Shown: piece after piece, positions 46,814 to 55,932 of the stretch
How positions within the stretch are numbered: the first letter of the stretch is position 1
How the letters are laid out: each line of letters starts with the position of its first letter
The notes under the pieces: model-generated
What the model was told of the DNA's origin: nothing
Database searches by the model: none
The model's input: only the letters and a program-made list of their open reading frames with translations
Assembly: GCF_945873075.1 (NCBI RefSeq)
Contig: NZ_CAMCBS010000007.1
Location: 1 to 64,000, forward strand
Direction of reading: 5' to 3'
Length of the DNA: 64,000 bases
Source: an uncultured Moraxella sp.
GTDB taxonomy: Bacteria > Pseudomonadota > Gammaproteobacteria > Pseudomonadales > Moraxellaceae
Position numbers and translations under genes: made by a program

Positions 46814-48124
46814 TCATGCTCGGCGAAGCACTGCCATAGCAACAGTGGCGATGAGTGCAGGGATGGCGATTGACCAGAAGTTCCAAGCATGGGGTAGATT
46901 TAATGATAACAAGAAACTTGTGATGATTGGACCGACAATTGCACCGATGCGACTGACCGCTGAAGCACTACCGATACCCGTTGTACGGATATGTAGTGGA
47001 TAAAACTGCGCCAAATAGCTGTATAATAAAATTGATGTGCCGATGGTGGTTGCGCCTGCGACAGCGACCAAGCTATACAGAATGATTGGTGGTGAGTTGA
47101 ATGCTAGTGCTGAAATCGAAACGGCAGCAAGTGCGCACATAGTCACGATTACAGGCTTAAGGTGGAATTTATCAGCTAAGATACCGCCCAAGATCGCACC
47201 AACCATCGCACCGACATTGAGCGCAAGTAGGAATAAAATACTAGCACCCAATGAATAGCCGGCCGATAGCATCAATTTTGGTAGCCAGCTAGATAGCGTA
47301 TAAGTCATCAATAGACACATAAAAAATGCCGTCCAAAACATCAATGTCCCAAAAGCACGACCTTCGGTAAATAGCTGTCTGAATGCAAGCTTGCATTGGC
47401 TGCTTGGCGGCGCTGCGACTTCTGCTAGCACAAGTTGCGTGTTTTCATTGATGGTTAGGCTTGGTTCAACTTTTTTGATGATGTGTCGAGCTAGACTTTG
47501 TTTATTGTCTTTGACTAGATAAGTTAATGATTCTGGTAGGAATTTCCAAATCATCGGAAAGCCTGCAAGGGGGATGCCTGCCAAATAAAACATGATTTCC
47601 CAACCGTAATCCTTGACCAAAAATGATCCAAGTAGCGCAGAAATAATTCCGCCGACGGCATAACCACTAAACATGATGGATACCATCGTTGCACGAGATT
47701 TTTTGGGTGCGTATTCTGAAGTGAGAGCGACTAGATTTGGCATCACGCCGCCAATGCCCAAGCCTGCCAAAAATCGTAAAATGGCAAATTCTGTCGGTGA
47801 CGGAGCGAATGCACCCAAAAATGTAAAGCCGCTAAAGAAGGCTGTACAGGTCATGATGATTTTTTTGCGACCAAATTTATCGGCCAAAGAGCCAAAAATC
47901 ATCGCGCCAAACATCATACCAACGAGTGCGGAACTAGCCAGCATCCCTGCTTCAACAGAAGTCAGTGACCATTGCTCCATTAGAAGTGGCAGGGCAACGC
48001 CATAGATGACCAAATCATAACCATCAAAAATGATGACCAATAAGCACCAAAACAGCACCTGCCAATGGAATTTTTGGAACTTTGCATTGTCAATGACATC
48101 ATTGACATTGATCGTTTGCGACAT
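46814..48124 (-). CDS. MFS transporter, aromatic acid:H+ symporter (AAHS) type
   Basis: 436 aa with 12 membrane segments. The FDGYDLVIYGVALPLLM stretch in segment 1 (with the D-G-Y-D motif) and GSLADKFGRKKIIM in loop 2-3 mark the AAHS family, which imports benzoate, 4-hydroxybenzoate, protocatechuate and related acids. No catabolic genes for aromatics are adjacent, so the substrate is unknown. A long charged loop lies between segments 6 and 7. It is monocistronic. Confidence 0.88.
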   Translation of the reverse strand: MSQTINVNDVIDNAKFQKFHWQVLFWCLLVIIFDGYDLVIYGVALPLLMEQWSLTSVEAGMLASSALVGMMFGAMIFGSLADKFGRKKIIMTCTAFFSGFTFLGAFAPSPTEFAILRFLAGLGIGGVMPNLVALTSEYAPKKSRATMVSIMFSGYAVGGIISALLGSFLVKDYGWEIMFYLAGIPLAGFPMIWKFLPESLTYLVKDNKQSLARHIIKKVEPSLTINENTQLVLAEVAAPPSSQCKLAFRQLFTEGRAFGTLMFWTAFFMCLLMTYTLSSWLPKLMLSAGYSLGASILFLLALNVGAMVGAILGGILADKFHLKPVIVTMCALAAVSISALAFNSPPIILYSLVAVAGATTIGTSILLYSYLAQFYPLHIRTTGIGSASAVSRIGAIVGPIITSFLLSLNLPHAWNFWSIAIPALIATVAMAVLRRA

Positions 48125-48339
48125 ACACAGATCTCCTTATTGCGTGTAAAATTCGCCTGCAAAAAATGCCTGCAAGCGAATGCTTACAGAGCATAGCATA
48201 CATCCATCCTTTATGCTAAAGTAATGATATATCATTCTACATGATTTGTTCATTTTGTAAACACAAATTAATAAAAAAATGTGGGAAAAAGTGGGGGAGT
48301 TCAGGTGTTTCAGAAATTGTCATTGTGGCGGGTGGCTGT

Positions 48340-49398
48340 TTAAAATAATGATGGCTGTGACAAATCATCACCCGTCCCAAAATTCGAAAAAGTCACACCA
48401 ACTAAGCGAATAGCAAGCGTACGATCGATTTGCTGGAATAATTGCACCGCCCATTGATAGGCTTGTTCGGCACTTTCAAAAGGCAGCTTATGTGTATGAC
48501 TGCGAGTGATTTGGCTAAAGTCGGCATATTTGACCTTTAGTGTGATGGTGTGTGCAGTCAGCGAACGTGCTTTTAGCGCATCATAGGCATCGAGTGTCTG
48601 TTCATGGATTTTGGCTAGGATAATCTCATCTTGGCTGATATTCTCACCAAAGGTAATCTCAGTGCCGATGGATTTGCGAATACGCTCAGCCTGCACAGGG
48701 CGATGGTCGATGCCGTGGGCGATATCGTGATAATATTGACCCCGTTTTTGCCCAAAGAGATTCACGAGCGTGCTAAGTTCGGTTTTACGCAGTTGTAAGC
48801 CAGTATGAATGCCTAAATCGTGCAGTTTGGCACTGCTGGATTTGCCAATCCCGTGAAATCGCTCAATCGGCAGGCTATCAATCAGTGCTTGGGCGTACTC
48901 GGGCACGATGACGGTGATGCCATTGGGTTTGTTGATGTCGGATGCGATTTTGGCAAGCATTTTATTGTACGATACGCCAGCGGATGCGGTCAGCCTTGTG
49001 GTATCAAAAATCGCTTGGCGTAGGTGATTTGCCATCAGTGTTGCCGAGCCTTGATATAGATGGGTGTCAGTGACATCAAGATAGGCTTCATCCAGCGATA
49101 ATGGCTCAACAATCGGCGTCAGCGTACGCATGATTGCCTGTACTTGTGCGCTCACAGTACGATACGCATCAAAGCGTGGGCGGACAAAGATGGCGTGCGG
49201 ACAGCGTTTTTTGGCTTCATAACAGCTCATCGCCGAGCGAATGCCATATTGACGAGCTTCATAGCTTGCGGTGGAGACGACACCACGCCCATTGGGGTCG
49301 CCACCGACGATGAGCGGTTTGCCACGCAAGGCGGGGTTATCTCGCTGTTCGACACTGGCAAAGAAAGCATCCATGTCGATGTGAATGATTTTACGCAT
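48340..49398 (-). CDS. dinB: DNA polymerase IV
   Basis: 352 aa Y-family translesion polymerase. Catalytic acids are D8 in HIDMDAFFASVE and the DE pair in LSLDEAYLDVT near 103. The YDE-equivalent GVVSTASYEARQYGIRSAM stretch is present. The little finger domain fills the rest. A canonical C-terminal beta-clamp binding peptide (QxxLF-like) is not clear, but the last residues SQPSLF fit a Q-P-S-L-F clamp motif. It is slightly overlapping no neighbour, and no LexA box was recognised upstream. Confidence 0.96.
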   Translation of the reverse strand: MRKIIHIDMDAFFASVEQRDNPALRGKPLIVGGDPNGRGVVSTASYEARQYGIRSAMSCYEAKKRCPHAIFVRPRFDAYRTVSAQVQAIMRTLTPIVEPLSLDEAYLDVTDTHLYQGSATLMANHLRQAIFDTTRLTASAGVSYNKMLAKIASDINKPNGITVIVPEYAQALIDSLPIERFHGIGKSSSAKLHDLGIHTGLQLRKTELSTLVNLFGQKRGQYYHDIAHGIDHRPVQAERIRKSIGTEITFGENISQDEIILAKIHEQTLDAYDALKARSLTAHTITLKVKYADFSQITRSHTHKLPFESAEQAYQWAVQLFQQIDRTLAIRLVGVTFSNFGTGDDLSQPSLF

Positions 49399-49426
49399 GG
49401 CTTATTATACCGTACCTGTGCATAAA

Positions 49427-49458
49427 CAAAAAGCGCATCACGATGGTGATACGCTTTT
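49427..49458 (-). terminator. Terminator of the TIGR04219-type outer-membrane protein gene
   Basis: Minus strand: AAAAGCGTATCAC, CATC loop, GTGATGCGCTTTTT. The 13-bp stem with one G-T pair and T-run fit a rho-independent terminator. Confidence 0.82.
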
Positions 49459-49473
49459 GGCGGTATTCTGCGA

Positions 49474-50172
49474 TTAGAAGTGCACTTCTAAACCGACATA
49501 AGGGCCTTTAAAATCAGCCTTATACGGTGTTTGCTTACCAAAGACAGTGCCTAGATACTTGACATTCATCTCGTCATAATCCAGCGATAGGATGCGATAA
49601 CCGCCTTTGATGCCCAAATCGACAGCAGCGGTCTTGACGAAGTCGTATTTTAGCTCTGCTTGTGCATCTGTGGCTTTGACATTTGTGCCGACACCCACAC
49701 CAAGCTCAGCTTTGGCTGATAGGCCGGTGAATGGCAGTTTTGCGCCGACAGATGCGTATGCCATTGGTAGGGTTTTGTTCAAATCCAGCGTTTTGCCGCC
49801 TGTGTATTTGACATCGCCAGAGATGCGCTTAGCACCCAAGCCCAAATCAACACTCACGACATTGTCTAGGATTTCGTAATACGCAATGGCATCGGTGCTG
49901 GTGAATGCCACTTCGTCTTTGGCGATGGCGGTGCTTTGGCTGTGGTTGATGTCTGCATGACGCACACGCACATTTGGGATTAGCGGGACACCGTGCTCAA
50001 GGCTTGCAGATAGCATATAGTTGCCTTGGTCGTCATAGTTTTGTTTTACGCCATTGTTGGTAACATCAGCAGAGGTGTGCCAGTAGTTGGCATCGGCATA
50101 TAGACCGTACAGGGTGTCAGCGTGTGCTGTGCTTGCGACAAGTAGTGCAGTAGCAATTGCGATTTTTTTCAT
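49474..50172 (-). CDS. Outer-membrane beta-barrel protein (TIGR04219-like)
   Basis: 232 aa from ATG 50172. A signal peptide (ending TAHA-DT, about 19) precedes repeated amphipathic strands and a C-terminal Phe (YVGLEVHF), which marks BAM-folded outer-membrane barrels. Segments LYGLYADANYWHTSADV and PNVRVRHADI resemble the TIGR04219 family. About eight strands are likely. The role is unknown. A GTG three codons upstream is also possible. Confidence 0.82.
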   Translation of the reverse strand: MKKIAIATALLVASTAHADTLYGLYADANYWHTSADVTNNGVKQNYDDQGNYMLSASLEHGVPLIPNVRVRHADINHSQSTAIAKDEVAFTSTDAIAYYEILDNVVSVDLGLGAKRISGDVKYTGGKTLDLNKTLPMAYASVGAKLPFTGLSAKAELGVGVGTNVKATDAQAELKYDFVKTAAVDLGIKGGYRILSLDYDEMNVKYLGTVFGKQTPYKADFKGPYVGLEVHF

Positions 50173-50183
50173 AAATAACACTC

Positions 50184-50210
50184 AAAAAGTGCCCCATCAA
50201 CGACAGGGCA
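50184..50210 (-). terminator. Weak terminator of metG
   Basis: Minus strand: TGCCC, 10-nt loop, GGGCA plus a following CTTTTTG, between metG and the outer-membrane protein gene. The stem is short. Confidence 0.4.
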
Positions 50211-50231
50211 GGCTAGGGAAAATTTGACCAG

Positions 50232-52298
50232 TTATGCCAAAGTCGCACCAACTGGCATGGTGTCAGGCAAGGTGATGACGGTTAATTGACCGTCTTTTTC
50301 GGCGGATAAAATCATACCTTCAGAGATGCCAAACTTCATCTTGCGTGGCGCAAGGTTCGTTACGCAGACGACTTTTTTGCCGGTCAGCTCTTCAGGCTTA
50401 TAGAACTTGGCAATACCGCTAAACACATTGCGGGTATGCTCTTCGCCGACATCTAGGGTGAACTGAAGTAGCTTATCTGCCCCTTCGACACTGTTACACT
50501 CAATGACATGAGCAACTTTCATGGTCACTTTGGCAAAGTCATCAATACCGATGAACTCGCTACCTGCTTGAGCAGCTTTGTCAGCGCTCTTGGCTTTGTG
50601 ATCTGATTTACCATCTGCTTTTTGGGCAGGTTTGGATTCTAGATTTTCTTTAGAATCATTCACCATTGCATCGACTTTGTCTTTTTCGACACGGCTCATC
50701 AGCGGGCTAAAGGCATTGATGCTATGACCAAGCAAATGCTGCTGACGGCTGTCAAAGTCTAGCGTCTCGACATTCAAGAAGGTACGAGCATTGTCAGACA
50801 ATACCGGTAAAATCGGCGCAAGATAAATCACAAGCTTATGGAAAATGTTCAGCGCAACGGTGCAGACAGCTTGCACTTCTTCGGTTTTACCTTCTTTATT
50901 TAATGCCCATGGCTTGTGCGTGTCGATGTATTCATTTGCCTTATCTGCGCACGCCATGATTAGACGAGTGGCACGGCCAAATTCACGGGCTTCATAGGCG
51001 GTGGCGATATCGCTGCCTGCATCGATGATTTCTTGGACTAGGGCAGGTTCTGCCAAAGTATCCGCCAATTTGCCATCATTATTCTTATGAATAAAGCCTG
51101 CACAGCGAGAGGCGATATTGACGACTTTACCAACCAAGTCCGAATTGACTTTTTGCATAAAGTCTTCAAGGTCAAGGTTAATGTCTTCGACGCTGGCGGA
51201 CAGTTTGCTGGCAAAATAATAGCGCAGATATTCGGGATTTAGATGATTCAGATAGGTTTCGGCTTTAATGAAAGTGCCACGAGATTTACTCATTTTCTCG
51301 CCATTGACGGTCAAAAAGCCGTGCGCATTCACCACTGTCGGTGTACGCAGGCCAGCACCTTCAAGCATCGCCGGCCAAAACAGCGCATGGAAATAGACGA
51401 TGTCTTTGCCGATGAAATGATATAGCTCGGTGGTGCTGTCTTTTTTCCAATATTCATCAAAATCAAGCCCTGTACGCTCGCACAGATTCTTAAAGCTTGC
51501 CATATAGCCCACAGGCGCATCTAGCCACACATAAAAATATTTATCAGGCTCGCCAGCTGGCGTATTTGGAATCTTAAAGCCGAAATACGGCGCATCACGG
51601 CTGATGTCCCATGGTGCAAGACCTGCATCAAACCATTCAGACAGCTTATTATAAATCGCTGATTGCAAGCGGTTGTCGCCTTTTGTCCATGATTTTAAAA
51701 AGTCTTCAAACTTTGGCAAATCAAAGAAATAGTGCTTGGATGATTTGACCACAGGCGTTGAATTGCTCAATGTCGAATACGGGTTCTTCAGCTCGGTGGC
51801 GTTATAGGTGCTTGAGCAGACTTCGCAGTTATCGCCGTATTGGTCTTTGGCGCCGCATTCAGGACATTCGCCTTTGACAAAGCGGTCGGCTAGGAATAGG
51901 CCTTTTTCGGTGTCGAATAATTGCTCAACATCTTTGGTAAAGATATAGCCGCCTTGCTCAAGCTTGGTGTAAATCTCTTGGGAAAATTGCTCATTTTCTG
52001 GGCTGTGTGTCGAGTAATAATTATCAAAACCGATATAAAAGCCTGCAAAGTCCTTTTCGTGCGATGCTTTGACAGTGGCGATTTGTTCTTCGGGGGTGAT
52101 GCCGTTGGCTTCAGCTTTTAACATGATAGCAGTGCCGTGCGCATCATCTGCGCAGACATAGGTGACGGTATGACCCATGGCTTTCATGGCTCGCACCCAA
52201 ATGTCGGTTTGGATGTATTCCACCAAATGCCCTAAGTGAATCGGGCCATTGGCATAAGGCAAGGCACTGGTAACAAGAATTTTGCGATTGGCGCTCAT
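50232..52298 (-). CDS. metG: Methionyl-tRNA synthetase
   Basis: 688 aa class I synthetase. The HIGH motif is HLGH at 21-24 ([15 protein letters not shown]). The zinc knuckle [17 protein letters not shown] is near 145. KMSKS is near 333 in [12 protein letters not shown] Lys/Ala/Asp-rich linker (about 560-585) leads to the C-terminal tRNA-binding domain ([20 protein letters not shown], in parts) that also drives dimerisation. The ATG begins the conserved [17 protein letters not shown]. Confidence 0.97.
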   Translation of the reverse strand: MSANRKILVTSALPYANGPIHLGHLVEYIQTDIWVRAMKAMGHTVTYVCADDAHGTAIMLKAEANGITPEEQIATVKASHEKDFAGFYIGFDNYYSTHSPENEQFSQEIYTKLEQGGYIFTKDVEQLFDTEKGLFLADRFVKGECPECGAKDQYGDNCEVCSSTYNATELKNPYSTLSNSTPVVKSSKHYFFDLPKFEDFLKSWTKGDNRLQSAIYNKLSEWFDAGLAPWDISRDAPYFGFKIPNTPAGEPDKYFYVWLDAPVGYMASFKNLCERTGLDFDEYWKKDSTTELYHFIGKDIVYFHALFWPAMLEGAGLRTPTVVNAHGFLTVNGEKMSKSRGTFIKAETYLNHLNPEYLRYYFASKLSASVEDINLDLEDFMQKVNSDLVGKVVNIASRCAGFIHKNNDGKLADTLAEPALVQEIIDAGSDIATAYEAREFGRATRLIMACADKANEYIDTHKPWALNKEGKTEEVQAVCTVALNIFHKLVIYLAPILPVLSDNARTFLNVETLDFDSRQQHLLGHSINAFSPLMSRVEKDKVDAMVNDSKENLESKPAQKADGKSDHKAKSADKAAQAGSEFIGIDDFAKVTMKVAHVIECNSVEGADKLLQFTLDVGEEHTRNVFSGIAKFYKPEELTGKKVVCVTNLAPRKMKFGISEGMILSAEKDGQLTVITLPDTMPVGATLA

Positions 52299-52391
52299 GA
52301 ATTTACCCCAAAAATTATTCGAATGAAAATCTGTCTATCATACCGTAAATCGGTAGAAAAATCATCTAAAATTCGTTGGTATGGTTGGTTG

Positions 52392-53501
52392 TTAATCATT
52401 TGGTTTAAGACACAGTCGCCATAGAGCAAGCAGGCTCATGATGAGCATGACGGCAAATAAATAAAACAGCTTGGGTGCGATGAGCTGGGTAGGGACGCCC
52501 ATTTGATTAAGCTGTACAAACATCTGAATACCTTGTGTGCTTGGCAGAAGCTCGGCAAAATTGACAAGCCACTTTGGCATGCCAACAAAAGGATAGGCAA
52601 GCCCTGATAACAAAAACAGTGGCACAGATGAAAAAATCAACAACTGCCCAACTCGCTCAGAGCGATCAAAAAATGATGACAGTGCTGATGCGATGGCAAT
52701 GACAGCACCGACAAAAATCGGTGTCGCAAGCACCATACCCCAAAAATTGCCACCACGGGGATAGTCCTGCTGCCAAAACACAAAGCCATACAGATACCAG
52801 CTTGATAAAGTGCCAATCAACCCCGCAACGAGATATACAGAGATGAGTTGGCTGATGCGTAGCCTTCGATGTGTTTGTTGAAAACCGCAAATAAGCATAC
52901 CGACACCAAGTAGCAGCGTCTGATGGACAATCAAAGGAGCTATGGCGGGAAAAACATAACTGCCATACCCGCTTGTGGTATTAAATAGTGGCTGTTTGTG
53001 TATAAGTGTCGGTAGTTGTAGATGGCTGATTTGAGTAAATTTAGCCATTTCATCAATAAGCACCTGTTCAAGCGAGCTGATCAGACCTGTGCTCACCGTC
53101 TGTGTTCTAAGTAAATAAGCCCCACTCAGATACAGTCCGATACCACCAGTTTCGCCATGATGAATGCTTTGGCTGAGTGTCTTTGGCAGGTATAGTATCC
53201 CTTCTGCTTGCATACTTCGTACTTGTTTTAGCGCTTGGGGCAAGCTGTTTGTGATGTCAATGACTTCAACATTTGGGCTGTGTGATGTGGTGCGGATGAT
53301 GGTGTGGCTCAGTGCGCTTTGTTCTTCATCGACGATGATTAGGGGGAGTGCCTGTGCATGCTGAGCATGATAAGCGGTGGGATAAAAAATGCCATAAAAG
53401 CCGATTGAAAGCACCATCGTCAATAAAATAGAGCGATTTTTTAGTATTGCAAGAAAAGTTGCAATACAGTCTTGAAATAGTGTCAAAAATGCTTGCTTCA
53501 T
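52392..53501 (-). CDS. ABC-2 type exporter permease (second)
   Basis: 369 aa from ATG 53501, which overlaps the stop of the first permease gene (ATGA). One N-terminal membrane segment, a large periplasmic domain (about 50-185) with PLIIVDEEQSALSHTIIR, then five membrane segments ending with FLLSGLAYPFVGMPKWL show the YhhJ/YbhR type of ABC-2 permease. It is partner to the permease encoded just upstream (PIMVVDRDQSELSHHIIR there is a parallel motif). No ATPase gene accompanies them. Two-permease exporters move large or hydrophobic compounds. Confidence 0.85.
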   Translation of the reverse strand: MKQAFLTLFQDCIATFLAILKNRSILLTMVLSIGFYGIFYPTAYHAQHAQALPLIIVDEEQSALSHTIIRTTSHSPNVEVIDITNSLPQALKQVRSMQAEGILYLPKTLSQSIHHGETGGIGLYLSGAYLLRTQTVSTGLISSLEQVLIDEMAKFTQISHLQLPTLIHKQPLFNTTSGYGSYVFPAIAPLIVHQTLLLGVGMLICGFQQTHRRLRISQLISVYLVAGLIGTLSSWYLYGFVFWQQDYPRGGNFWGMVLATPIFVGAVIAIASALSSFFDRSERVGQLLIFSSVPLFLLSGLAYPFVGMPKWLVNFAELLPSTQGIQMFVQLNQMGVPTQLIAPKLFYLFAVMLIMSLLALWRLCLKPND

Positions 53502-54691
53502 GATGATGCACCTGTATCGGTGACTAGATTGTGGGCAATTTTGCGCACCAACATCAAGCAGATACTGCCAAAGAGAATGACAAATAGCAGTAAGATGAGT
53601 AAATTTGGCAACATAGACTGCCAAGGACTACCGATAATCCAACTTTGGGTTTGGAGCTTGGCAAAGCTAGTAAATGGAATGATATTTGACCAAAACTGCG
53701 TAAATGTCGGCGCATTATTGAGCGGTAATGACACACCGGCAAAGCTCATCGATGAGCCGCCATAGACCGCGAGCAGCCCAAAGCTTTTGTTCGCATCACG
53801 AACAACTAGAGCAACCATAGCACCAAACAGTGCATAAGCACCATAAAATAGCACCTGCGCCATCATCAACCACAGTGCGCTACCTGCGATGGCATATTGG
53901 CGCACCCAAATCATCCAAGTAAGCCAAATTGCCGCCCACAGGATTATCACTAGCGTGTAAAGACTTACTTTACCAAGCAAAGCGGCAATGGGTGAATCCT
54001 TGAGCCAATCGCTAGCTGTGCCATCGGCAAATTCAGTGCCTATGGCATACGCCACCAAACAGCTTAAGAGTAGATGCAATACTGCTGCCACCACAAACGG
54101 CGATAAAAATAGCTCATAACTTAGCGTGGGGTTGAATAAAATTGTCACCTTGATAGTAGGTAATGCTAAGTGCAACGATGGTAGGGTGTTTACCAAATAC
54201 GACTCACTTAAAAACGACTCTACACCTGATAATGCTGCGGATGACATCGCTGATGCGCTACCACTGCCCATGCTGTATAAGGCTTGATTGTACACCAAAA
54301 GCAGTCCAGGATCTTCGGCATTGACCAAACGAGTTTCGGCATTTTTTGGGATATATAGATAGCCGCCGATGTCAAGTGTGTTGATGGCACGCTCGGCATC
54401 TTGTGGATTTTGGCTGACTGCGACGGCATCCAGCGATTGATGATGGCTGATATGGCGGATGATATGATGGCTTAGCTCACTTTGATCTCGATCGACGACC
54501 ATGATGGGTAGATGTTCGGCTTTGGTATGGATGAACATACTTCCAAACAGCACAATCACCAATAGTGGTATGCCAAATAGCGCAAACAAATCCCAACGGC
54601 TATCAGAGACTTTGCGCACTTCACGAAAAAAGCTGTCACAAAATCCTGTCATAAATCGAGAAAATGCGGATGGCTTGGGTGAGTATCTCAT
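53498..54691 (-). CDS. ABC-2 type exporter permease (first)
   Basis: 397 aa. Same layout as the other permease: an N-terminal segment (about 36-56), a periplasmic domain with PIMVVDRDQSELSHHIIRH, and five membrane segments from about 215 on. The two proteins share this motif and probably work as a heterodimer. It lies 42 bp after the HlyD-type gene and 4 bp overlapping the second permease. No Walker motifs are found in the locus, so energy must come from elsewhere. Confidence 0.85.
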   Translation of the reverse strand: MRYSPKPSAFSRFMTGFCDSFFREVRKVSDSRWDLFALFGIPLLVIVLFGSMFIHTKAEHLPIMVVDRDQSELSHHIIRHISHHQSLDAVAVSQNPQDAERAINTLDIGGYLYIPKNAETRLVNAEDPGLLLVYNQALYSMGSGSASAMSSAALSGVESFLSESYLVNTLPSLHLALPTIKVTILFNPTLSYELFLSPFVVAAVLHLLLSCLVAYAIGTEFADGTASDWLKDSPIAALLGKVSLYTLVIILWAAIWLTWMIWVRQYAIAGSALWLMMAQVLFYGAYALFGAMVALVVRDANKSFGLLAVYGGSSMSFAGVSLPLNNAPTFTQFWSNIIPFTSFAKLQTQSWIIGSPWQSMLPNLLILLLFVILFGSICLMLVRKIAHNLVTDTGASS

Positions 54692-54733
54692 AAAAAAAGC
54701 TAAATGGCGACCATGATGTTGATGTACTTGATT

Positions 54734-55891
54734 CTAACGATTTAGTCGAATATCAAAAATGACGCTCATGCCTGTGATCAGTCCATCGATTGGCGTGGTT
54801 GGTGTGAGTGTCACTTCAAAACTTCTGATGTCATAACCGCCGGTTTGTTTGTTGCTTTTGATGGTGGCAAACTCTCCTTCAGCGCCGATATGACTGATGC
54901 GAAAATCGACTTTTTTATCCAGCGCAGGGATATATCCCGTCAGAGTGTCTGCACTACGGATGCTTGGTAGGTAGTCTTCACGCACGCTTAGCAGCACATG
55001 TTCGCTTGGGTGAATCATGCTAATCACAGGGACGGCGATGGCGACAAGCTCGCTTGGTTTGGCGTAGATTTTATTGATCGTACCATCAATTGGGGCGATG
55101 AGCGTTGTCTCTGCATCGAGCGCTTGTGCTTCGGCGACGGCGGCCTTGGCGATTTGCACTTGAGCATCAGCGCTGGATTTGGCTTCATCGCTACGACCAT
55201 GTTTTGCCTTGAGATACTGCTGGTGTGCAGCTTCACTCATCTCAGCCGATGATGTTTTGGCTGCCATCATCTCGTCACGACGCTGACGACTGATGACACC
55301 TTCTTGATATAGATATTCTCCCCGATTGGCAGTTTCGTGAGCGAGCTTGGCTTGGGCTTGCAGACTTTGCCAATTGGCATATAAACTATCGGTATTTTCT
55401 TGGCGAGTGCCACGCATGGTTGCTTGCTGTGCTGCGAGTGCAGATTGCAAGGCGGCATCAGCCTGTTGTTTTTTGGCTTCGATTTCTGGACTAATGAGCT
55501 TGGCTAGTATTTCGCCTTTTTTCACCATTTGTCCTTCTTTGACATAGATGGTATCGATGCGACTTGGTAGTTTGGTGCTTAGGTTTACGGTTTCACCATC
55601 AACTTCCCCTTGCAAGGTGATGATGTCATCACCCACGAGTTTGTTTTTGGTTTTGGCGATAAACCCATTAGATTCATTGGCTGGGCGTGGTGCAGTGCTA
55701 GTATCTTCATAGCTTTTTAGCAGTCCATAAGCGATGAGCAGTAGTAGCGATGCGATCAAGACTGCCACCAATAAAATCACGATGGGTTTTTTGTTTCGTT
55801 TTTTATAAGTGGCATCAGCTGCTTGCGGTTCGCTATGCTCGGTGATTTGGGTTTCGTCTGTCTGCTTTGAAGGTTTGAGTGTTTTGGTCAT
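54734..55891 (-). CDS. HlyD-family membrane fusion protein
   Basis: 385 aa. A cytoplasmic N-terminus, one membrane segment (about 33-57: PIVILLVAVLIASLLLLIAYGLL in parts), a barrel-sandwich half with VSTKLPSRIDTIYVKEGQMVKKGEILAKL-type lipoyl-like motif, a coiled coil (about 125-240) rich in Ala, Gln, Lys, then the second half with APIDGTINKIYAKPSE. It links the inner-membrane permeases to the TolC-like channel. No clear ribosome binding site precedes the ATG. An 18-bp tandem duplication lies just upstream. Confidence 0.9.
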   Translation of the reverse strand: MTKTLKPSKQTDETQITEHSEPQAADATYKKRNKKPIVILLVAVLIASLLLLIAYGLLKSYEDTSTAPRPANESNGFIAKTKNKLVGDDIITLQGEVDGETVNLSTKLPSRIDTIYVKEGQMVKKGEILAKLISPEIEAKKQQADAALQSALAAQQATMRGTRQENTDSLYANWQSLQAQAKLAHETANRGEYLYQEGVISRQRRDEMMAAKTSSAEMSEAAHQQYLKAKHGRSDEAKSSADAQVQIAKAAVAEAQALDAETTLIAPIDGTINKIYAKPSELVAIAVPVISMIHPSEHVLLSVREDYLPSIRSADTLTGYIPALDKKVDFRISHIGAEGEFATIKSNKQTGGYDIRSFEVTLTPTTPIDGLITGMSVIFDIRLNR

Positions 55892-55896
55892 GGCGA

Positions 55897-55932
55897 TAGT
55901 GTATGATAATTATATAGTGTATGATAATTATA
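55897..55932. repeat. 18-bp perfect tandem duplication
   Basis: TAGTGTATGATAATTATA occurs twice in direct contact (55897-55914 and 55915-55932). The copy at 55915 contains the TolC-like stop codon (55928-55930); the other fills the short gap to the HlyD-type gene. It looks like a recent slippage duplication. Confidence 0.9.
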
